Source: Paenibacillus tundrae
GTDB taxonomy: Bacteria > Bacillota > Bacilli > Paenibacillales > Paenibacillaceae
Direction: 5' to 3'
Assembly: GCF_030812775.1 (NCBI RefSeq)
Contig: NZ_JAUSTI010000004.1
Span: 124,001 to 188,000 of the forward strand
Length of the DNA: 64,000 nt
Every line of letters begins with the position of its first letter. The first letter of the stretch is position 1. Made by a program: the position numbers and the translations under genes. The notes below the pieces were generated by a model, which had not been told where the DNA came from, made no database searches, and saw only the letters and a program-made list of their open reading frames with translations. This document shows positions 43,260 through 51,066 of this stretch, piece by piece.

Positions 43260-45098
43260 ATGACAGCATCTAATGAGTATCGTTTTCAGGTTAACCTGAG
43301 CGGTATGATCCAGATTTTATCAAACCATTTGTACAGCAGCCCTAAAGTATTTTTACGTGAACTCATGCAAAATGCGACAGATGCGATTACAGGACGCACG
43401 GAAGTAGAACCGGGATTCATGGGGAATGTCCGAGTGGAGCTTACGGGCACCGGTGAACAGTTAACGATGATGGTAGAGGATAATGGCGTCGGATTAACTG
43501 AAGCGGATATTCATGAGTTTCTGGCGATGATTGGTCAATCATCCAAGCGGGATCCACAGTCACTTTTGCAAGGAGAGACCTCATTTATTGGCCGGTTTGG
43601 GATTGGTCTATTATCCTGCTTCATGGTGAGCAATGAAATTGTTATGCTGACACAGTCTGTGAAGGGTGGACCATCCATGGAGTGGAGAGGGAAGCCAGAC
43701 GGTACATACACAATTCGGCAGCTGGATACGCAATTATCCCCGGGAACCAAAGTATATTTGCGCTCCACACCCGAAGCAGCCCACTATTTTGAAAAGGATT
43801 ATGTACAACAGGCGTTGTTCTATTACGGCGCTTTGCTGCCTTATCCAGTTACGATAGACAGTGAAGGTGTGCAGAGCATTGTGAATGCTGAGTCGCCTGA
43901 TTGGCTAATCGCGCCTGAACGTGCAAGAGGGCGGAAAACCGAAGTATTGGCCTTTGGCGAGCGACTGTTAGGTGAGAAATTTCAAGATTTTATCCCGCTG
44001 ACAACAGCCTCAGGGCGCACAGGGGGGATTGCTTACGTGTTGCCCCATGCTGTGAATTTGAACGTCAAGCGTTCACACCGGGTATATCTGAAGCGCATGC
44101 TCGTATCGGAGAAGGCAGAGAATATTTTGCCAGAGTGGGCATTCTTCGTGAAATGTCTGATCTGGACAGATGAGCTTCAGCCAACGGCATCACGGGAGCA
44201 TTTTTATGAAAATGAGAAGCTGGAAGAAGTGCGCTCTGAATTAGGAGATGCGCTTCGTCAAGGACTAGCTGATATGGCTGAGACTCAGACAGAACGATTA
44301 CAGAAGATTATTCGTCTACATGCGTTGTCTATGAAGGCTCTGGCTGTGGAGGATATGGAGTTCTTCCGCATGATTCACCGCTGGTTGCCGTTTGATAGCA
44401 CTCGAGGTCACCGGGAATTAGGAGAATTATTGGATGAACAGGAGACACTCTATTTCACCACGACGGTAGATGAGTATCGTCAGATTCATCACGTTGCTTC
44501 TGCCCAATCCATGCTAGTCATTAATGGCGGTTATATATATGACAGTTCACTGATGGAGAGCCTGCCTATGGTGGCAGAGAACGTGAATACCGAACGGATT
44601 GAGCCAGATGAAGTGTCGATGAGCTTTACCGATGTCCCACCAGATGAACGCAATCGTTATTATGACGCCTTGCGTCTTGCCGATTCAGCCTTACAGCGTT
44701 TTCGCTGCCGAGCAGAGGTAAAAGGGTTCAAACCGACCGATCTGCCGGTGCTTTTCACGCTCTCACAGGAATCCTCAACGCTACGTGCACTAGAAAAAGC
44801 AAGTGAAGAGACTACGGATTTATTTTCTTCTGTACTTGGCTCCCTATCTTCTGGCTTTGGATCGGCAGGATATTCGACGTTATATCTGAATGTAAGTAAT
44901 CCCGTAATACAGCGGGTCTTAACATCACCAGACCTTCAGATGACACCGATTGCCATTGAAATGTTGTACGTGAATGCATTGATGATGGGTCATTACCCGA
45001 TGAACCGCCAGGAGCTTGAAGTCATGAATCAAGGCATTGTTCGTTTCATTGATTGGGGGCTGCAGGCGAATACGAAACCACAGGAGGGAAACGAATGA
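43260..45098 (+). CDS. HSP90-family protein (divergent HtpG-like ATPase)
   Basis: A 612-residue GHKL-ATPase chaperone. The N domain has the ATP-site residues of HSP90: LRELMQNATDA (Glu34, Asn38), DNGVGL and IGRFGIGLLS lid/G2 motif. The middle domain keeps HRVYLKRMLVSEKAENILPEW and the arginine-containing ASREHF in place of HtpG's NVSREM. A C-terminal dimerisation domain is present. Divergence from canonical HtpG is strong outside these motifs. ATG 43260 follows GGAAGG at good spacing; GTG 43251 is a poor alternative. The stop overlaps the next gene's start (ATGA). The MEEVD tail that binds TPR co-chaperones in eukaryotes is absent. Confidence 0.9.
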   Translation: MTASNEYRFQVNLSGMIQILSNHLYSSPKVFLRELMQNATDAITGRTEVEPGFMGNVRVELTGTGEQLTMMVEDNGVGLTEADIHEFLAMIGQSSKRDPQSLLQGETSFIGRFGIGLLSCFMVSNEIVMLTQSVKGGPSMEWRGKPDGTYTIRQLDTQLSPGTKVYLRSTPEAAHYFEKDYVQQALFYYGALLPYPVTIDSEGVQSIVNAESPDWLIAPERARGRKTEVLAFGERLLGEKFQDFIPLTTASGRTGGIAYVLPHAVNLNVKRSHRVYLKRMLVSEKAENILPEWAFFVKCLIWTDELQPTASREHFYENEKLEEVRSELGDALRQGLADMAETQTERLQKIIRLHALSMKALAVEDMEFFRMIHRWLPFDSTRGHRELGELLDEQETLYFTTTVDEYRQIHHVASAQSMLVINGGYIYDSSLMESLPMVAENVNTERIEPDEVSMSFTDVPPDERNRYYDALRLADSALQRFRCRAEVKGFKPTDLPVLFTLSQESSTLRALEKASEETTDLFSSVLGSLSSGFGSAGYSTLYLNVSNPVIQRVLTSPDLQMTPIAIEMLYVNALMMGHYPMNRQELEVMNQGIVRFIDWGLQANTKPQEGNE

Positions 45099-46150
45099 GA
45101 ACGGAGACGGATTTTGAAGACTTAATGGAAGAGGCTTATGGACTCCCGAACGGACCTGCCAAACTGGGGATGTTAGAAGAAGCGGCTAGAATAGCTGATC
45201 TGAGTGGTATGGATGAAGAGGCGTACGAAGCTCGTTCCGAAATTGTTGAGGTGGCTTCCTTCTGTGGCTATCCGATGAAAGCCTTGATTGCATTCTCCTG
45301 GCAGTTGGGGAAATTCGATCAGCAGCCGGAGTTGTATGACGAAGAAACATTGATGTGGTCATATAAATGGATTCTGGGGAAAATGACGATCTTCCCTGAA
45401 ATTTCACGTGATAAAATTATGGAGCTTCTCGAGGATTTCGGACGTCGTTTCCAATCCTTTGGATACAGTGATCGTTCGTACTGGTATTATCGCTTCCGTG
45501 TCTATATGGATCTCGGTGAATTGGATGAAGCTAGCGCGAGCTATGCCAAGTTCAGAGACCTGGAACGTGACTATATGAGTGATTGTGAGGCGTGTGAGCA
45601 GGATGAGATTATGCGCTACTGGGACAGAATGGGTGATGATGAGAAGGTGCTGCAGACAGCCAAGCCTATCTTGAAGGGTCGCATGAGCTGTGCCGAGATT
45701 CCACACTTGACCTTGTCCGAGGTTCTCATGCCATTATATCGATTGGGTAAAATTGATGAGGCGCATGTTCACCAGAAAAAAGGCTATCGACTGATTAAGG
45801 GACAGAATGATTTCGTGCAAAGTTTCGGCGAACAGATGGAATTCTTGACGTTAACTGATCCTGCCAAGGGCATTGACATACTGGAGGAAACCCTTGTGCT
45901 GGCTATGGATCATGAAGATCCTTTTGCCAAAATGATCTATTATGCGCGTGCCGCTTCGCTGTTACGGCGCTGGGCTGAAGAGTCACCTGGCTATCGCCTG
46001 CGCCTACCCGCATCGTTTCCGTATGACGGAGATCCAGGGGATCTGATTAAGCTTGCAGATTACTTTGGGGATTATGCAAAATCGATGGCAGAACGATTTG
46101 ATCAACGAAATGGCAATCGCCACGTTTCATCGTTGATAGAGAAGCGTTAA
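45095..46150 (+). CDS. Helical-repeat (TPR-like) partner protein of the HSP90-family gene
   Basis: A 351-residue, probably all-helical soluble protein. ATG 45095 overlaps the HSP90 stop by ATGA and is preceded by CAGGAGGG, so production is coupled to the chaperone. Several 34-40-residue helix pairs resemble degenerate tetratricopeptide repeats (YYRFRVYMDLGELDEASASY; LMPLYRLGKIDEAHVHQKKG). A CEAC motif near residue 165 and a nearby Cys-x4-His are possible metal ligands. No known domain is certain. Coupling to an HSP90 suggests a dedicated co-chaperone or client adaptor, which is inference. Confidence 0.82.
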   Translation: MRTETDFEDLMEEAYGLPNGPAKLGMLEEAARIADLSGMDEEAYEARSEIVEVASFCGYPMKALIAFSWQLGKFDQQPELYDEETLMWSYKWILGKMTIFPEISRDKIMELLEDFGRRFQSFGYSDRSYWYYRFRVYMDLGELDEASASYAKFRDLERDYMSDCEACEQDEIMRYWDRMGDDEKVLQTAKPILKGRMSCAEIPHLTLSEVLMPLYRLGKIDEAHVHQKKGYRLIKGQNDFVQSFGEQMEFLTLTDPAKGIDILEETLVLAMDHEDPFAKMIYYARAASLLRRWAEESPGYRLRLPASFPYDGDPGDLIKLADYFGDYAKSMAERFDQRNGNRHVSSLIEKR

Positions 46151-46220
46151 ACATAATCATATCGTAGAACAGGTTTAATGCTCTAATCATTCCTGTTCGA
46201 AATTTCCAGGCGTGCTTGTA

Positions 46221-46259
46221 GCTCATGGTGGGATTTTCAATCCTGCCATGAGCTTTTTT
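46221..46259 (+). terminator. Terminator of the HSP90 operon
   Basis: GCTCATGG and CCATGAGC form the outer stem and GGATT/AATCC the inner, with a following run of six T. Confidence 0.92.
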
Positions 46260-46267
46260 GATTTAGC

Positions 46268-46430
46268 TAGGGCGTGTCTCAAAACTCGCTGAAGTGCATC
46301 TTTCACCGCCTTTTCGTCCCCTGCTGCGTCACTCTCCCTTGACGTGCCCCGGCACGCCTACGGAAAACTTCCTTGCTTGAAACGAAAATTCGTCAAAATC
46401 TGCTTCCTTCGGAGTTTCAGACACGCCCTA
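46268..46430. mobile_element. MITE-like element with terminal inverted repeats
   Basis: The left end TAGGGCGTGTCTCAAAACTC and right end (inverted) TAGGGCGTGTCTGAAACTC are near-identical terminal inverted repeats. The outer TA at each side could be a duplicated target, as in IS630/mariner-type insertions. The 163-bp element has no coding capacity, so it must be mobilised in trans. Confidence 0.75.
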
Positions 46431-46439
46431 AATGGAAAA

Positions 46440-47216
46440 TTAAGATTTGTTTCTACGATAGACTTCACGATAATAGATGCCGATGTGAGCAATCCAGATT
46501 ACGGAAAGAACAACGATAGGAAATGGGGCAAAGGTGAAAAGGATGGAATATAGCACCATGGAGACCATTCCAGCACTAAGTAATACATTTATGTTGCGGA
46601 AGGAACGATAGGCTGCGCGATAGACGGTCCACTTCTCGCCTTCATCAAGCTTATCAAAGTGTTCCTGATGCATATTTCTTGAGTTTAAATCCAACGTACG
46701 ATCTGGAAAGTAATTATTATATCGTTTAAGTGTTATGTTCTGCAGGAGCATAACCATGAATATGGCGATGACTGCAACGATTAAGTTAATCAGATTAAAC
46801 GTTTCCGAAGAACCAGTAACGGAACGTGTTGCAGCAAGTAAGGACAGAGCAAGAGCTCCCCAAGTAAACGAAAGGATCACATTGAAATTGCTAATGATCA
46901 TTGCTATGCCAAGTGAACGTTCCGCAGGTGAATCAAGGGAATCGCCATCACTGGGGAGGTCTTCTTCTAAATTCAAGTTACTAGGAATACGAACCAGAAT
47001 GGCTGTATTGCATGCAAACAACGCCAGCACCAAAATGCCAAGAACGCCGAACAGAAGATCGTAATTGTAGTATACAGAAAATGTCCAGTCTAGGTTGGCT
47101 GGTGCTTTCAGCAAGATACTCGCGACCAAAAAACCAACGACTGCTCCACCAGCCATGTACAGTGGTAGACGTAACCAACGATACTTAGAATTAACGCTTG
47201 TGGTTGAATTAGCCAT
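46440..47216 (-). CDS. DUF3169-family membrane protein
   Basis: A 258-residue protein with about six hydrophobic segments (around 15-35, 55-78, 105-128, 140-162, 205-225, 228-246) and the charged EEDLPSDGDSLDSP loop typical of DUF3169 proteins. ATG 47216 is selected because GGGTGGAG is just upstream, and it overlaps the stop of the HTH gene by 8 bp. DUF3169 genes are regularly paired with small XRE regulators in Firmicutes. The function is unknown; the pairing suggests the membrane protein acts with or modulates the regulator. Confidence 0.85.
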   Translation of the reverse strand: MANSTTSVNSKYRWLRLPLYMAGGAVVGFLVASILLKAPANLDWTFSVYYNYDLLFGVLGILVLALFACNTAILVRIPSNLNLEEDLPSDGDSLDSPAERSLGIAMIISNFNVILSFTWGALALSLLAATRSVTGSSETFNLINLIVAVIAIFMVMLLQNITLKRYNNYFPDRTLDLNSRNMHQEHFDKLDEGEKWTVYRAAYRSFRNINVLLSAGMVSMVLYSILFTFAPFPIVVLSVIWIAHIGIYYREVYRRNKS

Positions 47217-47427
47217 GTGAATCTCCACCCTTCAATTCAAAAATTTGTTCAACAGGTTCATTAAAAACTTTGGCTATTTTCAATGCCAGAACGACAGAAG
47301 GAGAGTAGTCTCCGCGTTCAATGAGGGCAATGGTTTGACGAGAGGCGTTGATTAATTTAGCCAGCTCTGCTTGAGACAGACGGTCTCTGGCTCGTAATTC
47401 CCGAACATGATTGTGTAATTCTTCCAT
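47209..47427 (-). CDS. Small XRE-family HTH regulator
   Basis: A 72-residue protein that is essentially one Cro/CI-type helix-turn-helix (LSQAELAKLINASRQTIALIERGDYSP), close to YozG-like regulators. The ribosome site CAGGAGGTGAG is near perfect. It is the first gene of an operon with the DUF3169 membrane protein, with which it overlaps. Three copies of a 13-bp box in the 60 bp upstream indicate autoregulation. Confidence 0.92.
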   Translation of the reverse strand: MEELHNHVRELRARDRLSQAELAKLINASRQTIALIERGDYSPSVVLALKIAKVFNEPVEQIFELKGGDSHG

Positions 47428-47447
47428 TTGCTCACCTCCTGATTGAA

Positions 47448-47509
47448 TTGTACATTATCATATACAATTTGTAAATGATTATGTACAAAATAAATATGAT
47501 AATGTACAA
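47448..47509. promoter_or_regulatory. Operator array of the XRE/DUF3169 operon
   Basis: TTGTACATTATCATAT (47448-47463) and ATATGATAATGTACAA (47494-47509) are perfect 16-bp complements. A third, near-identical inverted box ATGATTATGTACAAA occupies 47475-47489. The array covers the likely promoter of the XRE gene. Confidence 0.82.
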
Positions 47510-47528
47510 AAAAGTGAGGATGTACGGC

Positions 47529-47558
47529 AAAAAAAACCTCCGAAAATTTATTCGAAGG
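47529..47558 (-). terminator. Terminator of the MFS gene
   Basis: On the minus strand CCTTCGAA pairs with TTCGGAGG (one G-T) around TAAATT, followed by eight T. Confidence 0.88.
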
Positions 47559-47634
47559 CGAAGTGATACGTAGTATGAAATGATGCAAATTTCATTTGAA
47601 TTATGCCTTGCTTTCCGGGCTTGGAGCCAACGAA

Positions 47635-48906
47635 CTAAGAAGCATCTGCACAAGCGACAGGATCATGATGAGTCGGTGTAACTGGTGATTGTAACGTTAA
47701 TGTCTGACGGAAAAAGAATAATGAAGCGATCCCGAGCAGCGCATACAGGACTGCCATCCCGTATGAAGGGAGGAAAGCACCAAGCGTGAGTCCCAAGCTT
47801 CCGAGCAGTGCAGCTACATTGTAGCTCATGCCGTCAACAGCCATATAGGCAGCTCGATTCGCATCTGGGATCATTCCTGCAAGTAGAACTTGCCGAACAG
47901 GATTATACATTAGTTCCCCAAGCGTAAGTATTATGGTGCATATGATGAGCAATAGCGTCCAGTTACTGAATCCGAGAAAGGCAAAACCAGCAGTGTACAG
48001 ACACATACCAACGGTCATCACTTTTCGAGAAGGAAACCGTACCATCCATTTGGTGAAAGGGATGGCAATGAGTACAACGAGTACAGTGTTGATGGCCATA
48101 ATGAGGCTGAACATTTGCAAACCTGTGATATCCCAATGGAGCAACTGAGCACTGAATTCGTTTTTTAGCCTCACTGCAATATACTTGTCTAATTGAAATT
48201 CCAGAGAGACTGCTAATACGGTAGCAGTGAGGAAGATCATAAAACGCTTGTCTTTAAGGACATCGATGTAAGTATAGAAAATGTTTTTAGGGGCGGTTCT
48301 TGTTATCCTATGAGACAGGCTAGCATGTCTTCTATCCATTGTTTCGTGAATATAAAAGATAAGGATAACTAAGGTGACTAGACTCTCTACCCATACGATA
48401 CTAAATAGGATGAAGCGGAAGGATTCAAACAGTAATCCTCCCATCAAAGCACCGATCGTAATCGCGGCATTGGTTGTCCAGTATTGCAGTCCATATACAT
48501 AATGGCGTTCAGATTCACTGCTTACATCAACAATCATAGCGTTGGCAATCGGAACAGTGATCCCGGAGCTTAGGCTGCTAAGGAAAAACATCCAGCAGGT
48601 TAAAGGGACTGAATTCAGCCATGGCGAGTTAGCGGCAGCTAACCAGAACAGTGCGAATACCTGCAGTATTTGAGCAATGACCATCCATTTTTTTCTTCCA
48701 ATCCGATCAGACCAATACCCAGCCCATAACCCAACCAACATGGAGCCGATAATGTTTATCGTCAGTAACAAGCCTGCCCAGCCTGCACCAATCTGAAGAC
48801 TTAGGTAGATCGCCATAAAAGGAATGATGGATTTCTGTGTCAGATCCGTAAAGAAATCGGTGATGATTCGAATCTGAATATTGCGATGTAAGTCGGTGTA
48901 TCTCAT
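47635..48906 (-). CDS. Major facilitator superfamily (MFS) transporter
   Basis: A 423-residue, twelve-helix MFS protein. The loop 2-3 signature is present as GYWSDRIGRKKWM (about 64-76), and the matching loop 8-9 in TKWMVRFPSRKVM. Such proteins usually export drugs or sugars by proton antiport. Start ATG 48906 follows AAAGGAAG at a long spacing. It is divergent from an SgrR-like regulator whose C-terminal domain resembles a solute-binding protein, so transport and regulation probably respond to the same ligand. Substrate unknown. Confidence 0.9.
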   Translation of the reverse strand: MRYTDLHRNIQIRIITDFFTDLTQKSIIPFMAIYLSLQIGAGWAGLLLTINIIGSMLVGLWAGYWSDRIGRKKWMVIAQILQVFALFWLAAANSPWLNSVPLTCWMFFLSSLSSGITVPIANAMIVDVSSESERHYVYGLQYWTTNAAITIGALMGGLLFESFRFILFSIVWVESLVTLVILIFYIHETMDRRHASLSHRITRTAPKNIFYTYIDVLKDKRFMIFLTATVLAVSLEFQLDKYIAVRLKNEFSAQLLHWDITGLQMFSLIMAINTVLVVLIAIPFTKWMVRFPSRKVMTVGMCLYTAGFAFLGFSNWTLLLIICTIILTLGELMYNPVRQVLLAGMIPDANRAAYMAVDGMSYNVAALLGSLGLTLGAFLPSYGMAVLYALLGIASLFFFRQTLTLQSPVTPTHHDPVACADAS

Positions 48907-48927
48907 ATGGTTTCAGTCTTCCTTTCG

Positions 48928-48956
48928 TTGGTGAAACGGCTTTTCCTGAGTATAAT
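48928..48956 (+). promoter_or_regulatory. Predicted promoter of the SgrR-like gene
   Basis: TTGGTG (48928-48933), a 17-bp spacer and consensus TATAAT (48951-48956) point rightward in the divergent gap, about 80 bp before the start codon. Confidence 0.5.
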
Positions 48957-49038
48957 GAAGAAAAACCTGAAGAAAAACTGTAGGAGTTATGAGATGGATT
49001 TCATATTTTAGTGAAGGCGATGAAAGGCTGGGACGGTT

Positions 49039-50967
49039 GTGGAAGTGACGGAACATTATATCCAACTTAGGTTAATCTTCTCCCATGTACACGAAGAGGA
49101 AGAAATAGAGATAACGATGGGTGTATTAGCAACTCATTTGTGCTGCACCATGCGTAATATGAATCTGATTATGAATAAGTTTTTGGATAACGGCTGGGTC
49201 CGATGGAGCCCGCAGCGGGGAAGAGGCAAGAAGTCTATACTTGTTTTTTGTTTACCGTTACACGACGTGGCTGGGGAATGGTTTGAACGTCTACTACATC
49301 ACAACAAAATAGAAGAAGCATACGTACTGGCTGCATCATTGCCGTTTCACATCCGTGAAAATGTAATGCATAGACTACAGGGTCAATTCGGTCTTCGTTC
49401 GGATCATGGTGCCCGGGGGAGAGTGGACACACTCCGCATCCCTCAGGAGACATCGTTTGAGACGTTAGATCCAACCCAGGCTGTTGTGTGGGGCGATGTG
49501 GGGATCGTTGCAGAAGTGTATGATCGCTTAGTACGTTACAATGCAGAGTACCATGTCTGTGAGCCAGGGCTTGCGATGGCATGGGAGAGCAACGCAGAGG
49601 GGACGGAATGGACGTTTTATTTACATAAAGGTGTGCTCTTTCACCATGGCAGAGTTCTGGAAGCAGAGGATGTGCAATTTACATTTGAACGCATCTTATC
49701 CAGCGAGCACAACCCCTGCAAAGCCTTATTCGGCTCGATTCAGAGGGTGGAGACGTTTGACGATTTGACGGTTCGCTTTGTGCTGAATGCACCCAATTTT
49801 ATGTTTCCTGATCTGATGAGCAGCATCAATGCATCTATTCTGCCAAGAGATGTGGAGATAAACCCACTTCATCCGATTGGAACGGGACCATATCGCTTGG
49901 TTCGCAACGATCCAAACATCTTAGTCTTGGAGGTATTCTCCTCCTATTTTCAAGGTCGTGCGTTTATCGATCGTGTAGAGATCTGGCAGCTTCCTCAAGC
50001 AGGGCGGGGCGAATCCGTGATTCGACAGGAGCTATTCCCAGACGGTAAGCCACATGCGGTACAGCATGAAGTACAGGGCGGGGTTTTTATGACGTTTAAT
50101 ATGCGCAAAAGAGGCCCTCATCTCGATATATCCTTCCGTCGTGCCATACGAGAGCTTATGCACCCACAAGTCATGGCGGATGCTTTGAATCGATCATCGA
50201 TTCAGCCGACATCTAGTTTGGTTCGTAAGTATGATCGAGGAAACCAGCAGGACGAAGAGATGTATCTATTCGATGCAGAGAAGCACCTGAGAGAAGAGAA
50301 GATGGCACAACAGAAGTGGACTGAAGTAAATGAAAATGTAGGTGTAAGTGCAGATGTAGATACAGATACAGGTGTAGACGAACCTTCTCTCGTTAGCGCT
50401 TCGGCATGGTTGAAACGTAGCCATTATGCAGGAGAGATGGTGAACGTGTGGGTTGAAGAGGGCGTGAACATGGAGCATGACATGGTTTGGTTTGCTAAGC
50501 GGTGTGAACAGATTGGCCTACATGTTAACATCGTATCCGGTGATGTGGTCAAGGCCATTTATCATGATGAATTACAGGCGTATGACCTCATATACACTGG
50601 AGAAGTCTTTGACGATCATGTGATGCGAAGTCTCATTACGATGTATACGTTCCAAAATACGCTCTTTCTCAGTGTAATGGATGATCATTGGAGGCATGAG
50701 TTAGAGCGAGAGTGCGGTCAGATTGTGGCGATGCAGGAGCCAGAGGATCGAATGGAGAGTTTGTTACAACTGGAGGATCGCTTAATTCAAGAGGCGTTAT
50801 TATTGCCTGTGTATAGCTTCAGGGAGGAGCATTCATATCATCCATCGCTGCGAGATTACCGCGTGATGGGATATGGGATGCCTGACCTGCGACGGTTATG
50901 GGTGAAGCGAAGTCCTAATGCGTCGGAAGAGTCCTCCAGCTATTCGGCCTATATCCCGTTGTGGTAA
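49039..50967 (+). CDS. SgrR-like transcriptional regulator with solute-binding domain
   Basis: A 642-residue two-domain protein: an SgrR_N-type winged-helix DNA-binding domain (about 1-115) and an SBP_bac_5 domain (about 150-610, with LHKGVLFHHGRVLEAEDVQFTFERI and HPIGTGPYRL). There is no signal peptide, so the binding domain is a cytosolic ligand sensor. E. coli SgrR has the same architecture and responds to sugar-phosphate stress. The GTG start at 49039 has no strong ribosome site. Residues 430-455 are an Asp/Val-rich low-complexity insertion. It is divergent from an MFS exporter, the likely target. Confidence 0.88.
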   Translation: MEVTEHYIQLRLIFSHVHEEEEIEITMGVLATHLCCTMRNMNLIMNKFLDNGWVRWSPQRGRGKKSILVFCLPLHDVAGEWFERLLHHNKIEEAYVLAASLPFHIRENVMHRLQGQFGLRSDHGARGRVDTLRIPQETSFETLDPTQAVVWGDVGIVAEVYDRLVRYNAEYHVCEPGLAMAWESNAEGTEWTFYLHKGVLFHHGRVLEAEDVQFTFERILSSEHNPCKALFGSIQRVETFDDLTVRFVLNAPNFMFPDLMSSINASILPRDVEINPLHPIGTGPYRLVRNDPNILVLEVFSSYFQGRAFIDRVEIWQLPQAGRGESVIRQELFPDGKPHAVQHEVQGGVFMTFNMRKRGPHLDISFRRAIRELMHPQVMADALNRSSIQPTSSLVRKYDRGNQQDEEMYLFDAEKHLREEKMAQQKWTEVNENVGVSADVDTDTGVDEPSLVSASAWLKRSHYAGEMVNVWVEEGVNMEHDMVWFAKRCEQIGLHVNIVSGDVVKAIYHDELQAYDLIYTGEVFDDHVMRSLITMYTFQNTLFLSVMDDHWRHELERECGQIVAMQEPEDRMESLLQLEDRLIQEALLLPVYSFREEHSYHPSLRDYRVMGYGMPDLRRLWVKRSPNASEESSSYSAYIPLW

Positions 50968-51066
50968 GAGTCCGCTACAAGGGATGGTCGAATAGCTGGG
51001 AAGAAGGACGATGAATCTATATTGTAATCCTACCTCTAAATCGTACTTTCGATGCTACTCGCGGTG

